Part shown: one piece after another, positions 14,575 to 14,866 of the stretch
Layout: each line of letters opens with the position of its first letter
Position numbering within the stretch: the stretch's first letter is position 1
Origin: Acidimicrobiales bacterium
Lineage (GTDB): Bacteria > Actinomycetota > Acidimicrobiia > Acidimicrobiales > SHLQ01
Direction: 5' to 3'
Assembly (NCBI GenBank): GCA_013002375.1
Contig: JABDJW010000118.1
Span: 1 to 14,866 of the forward strand
Length of the DNA stretch: 14,866 nt
Program-made: the position numbers and the translations under genes
The notes under the pieces: generated by a model
The model's database searches: none
Told to the model about the DNA's origin: nothing
Seen by the model: the letters and a program-made list of their open reading frames with translations, nothing else

Positions 14575-14866
14575 GATGACCCTGCGCGACGCCATCTATG
14601 GCCTGCGGGCCACCCGCATCTTCGACGGCACGCCGGTGCCACCCGCCACCCTCGACCAGATCCTGGAAGCCGCGACCATGGCCTGCTCGTCGGGCAACAC
14701 CCAGCCCTGGGAGTTCGTGGTGGTCACCGACGCCGGCCTGAAGACGCAGATCAAGGCCGAGATGGAGATCGGCTTCCAGGGCGTCGACGAAGATCGGGTC
14801 CAGGACGAGAAGGATCTGGTCGACGGCGTGGGGCGGCCGATCACCGGTCATGCCGCGATCGAACAC
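14564..14866 (+). CDS. Nitroreductase-family FMN oxidoreductase, 3' end outside window
   Basis: The first 101 residues of an FMN-dependent reductase that would use NAD(P)H to reduce nitro groups, quinones or related electron acceptors. RATRIF (15-20) supplies FMN phosphate-binding arginines. SSGNTQPWEFVVV (42-54) is the typical FMN-contacting segment of the family. The remainder is cut off by the window edge. The ATG at 14564 has AGGAG (14553-14557) 6 nt upstream and overlaps the preceding gene by 11 nt. An ATG at 14576, just after that gene's stop, is a weaker alternative. It belongs to the same transcription unit as the preceding genes and hints that a nitro-aromatic, enone or similar intermediate may occur in the pathway, but many family members have other roles. 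Confidence 0.88.
   Translation, partial: MSSEMTLRDAIYGLRATRIFDGTPVPPATLDQILEAATMACSSGNTQPWEFVVVTDAGLKTQIKAEMEIGFQGVDEDRVQDEKDLVDGVGRPITGHAAIEH

Overview
The window is GC-rich, densely coded bacterial DNA. Strong GC bias at third codon positions, frequent GTG starts, CoA-ligase/oxygenase-type catabolic genes and apparent leaderless -10/start arrangements fit a high-GC actinobacterium. A soil or marine Acidimicrobiia-like or related lineage is my guess from gene flavour. No rRNA, tRNA or marker gene is present to prove it. I saw no CRISPR array, insertion sequence or prophage gene.

Left part (1-6750) is a mosaic of short transcription units on both strands. In order it holds a 4-hydroxyacetophenone-monooxygenase-like Baeyer-Villiger monooxygenase (+), a membrane-anchored glycerophosphodiester phosphodiesterase (+), a PAP2 lipid phosphatase (-) that overlaps it tail to tail, a zinc alcohol dehydrogenase (+), an alpha/beta-hydrolase of the hormone-sensitive-lipase type (-) sharing its stop-codon bases, and a small single-pass membrane protein (-). 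Dehydrogenase, monooxygenase and esterase together could turn a secondary alcohol into ketone, ester, then acid plus alcohol. The phosphodiesterase and phosphatase both suggest phospholipid turnover.

Right part (6974-14866) looks like one regulated catabolic locus. A MarR repressor gene and a cupin gene form a coupled minus-strand pair. Divergent from them run eight plus-strand genes with gaps of 0-24 nt or overlaps: cupin, ACMSD-type amidohydrolase, PaaK-like acyl-CoA ligase, an unrecognised acidic protein, a TauD/TfdA-type Fe(II)/2-oxoglutarate dioxygenase, a second cupin paralogous to the first, a D-aminoacylase-like amidohydrolase and a nitroreductase that runs off the window. The divergent intergenic region holds an imperfect inverted repeat overlapping a likely marR -10 element, and a 22-bp tandem duplication carrying two CCGGCCGG palindromes just before the first cupin's ribosome binding site.

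The substrate of this locus cannot be read from the sequence. Two amidohydrolases, a CoA ligase, a 2-oxoglutarate dioxygenase and a nitroreductase point to breakdown of an organic acid or amide, possibly aromatic or xenobiotic. All three cupins lack the usual second-motif histidine, which makes them the most unusual common thread of the locus.
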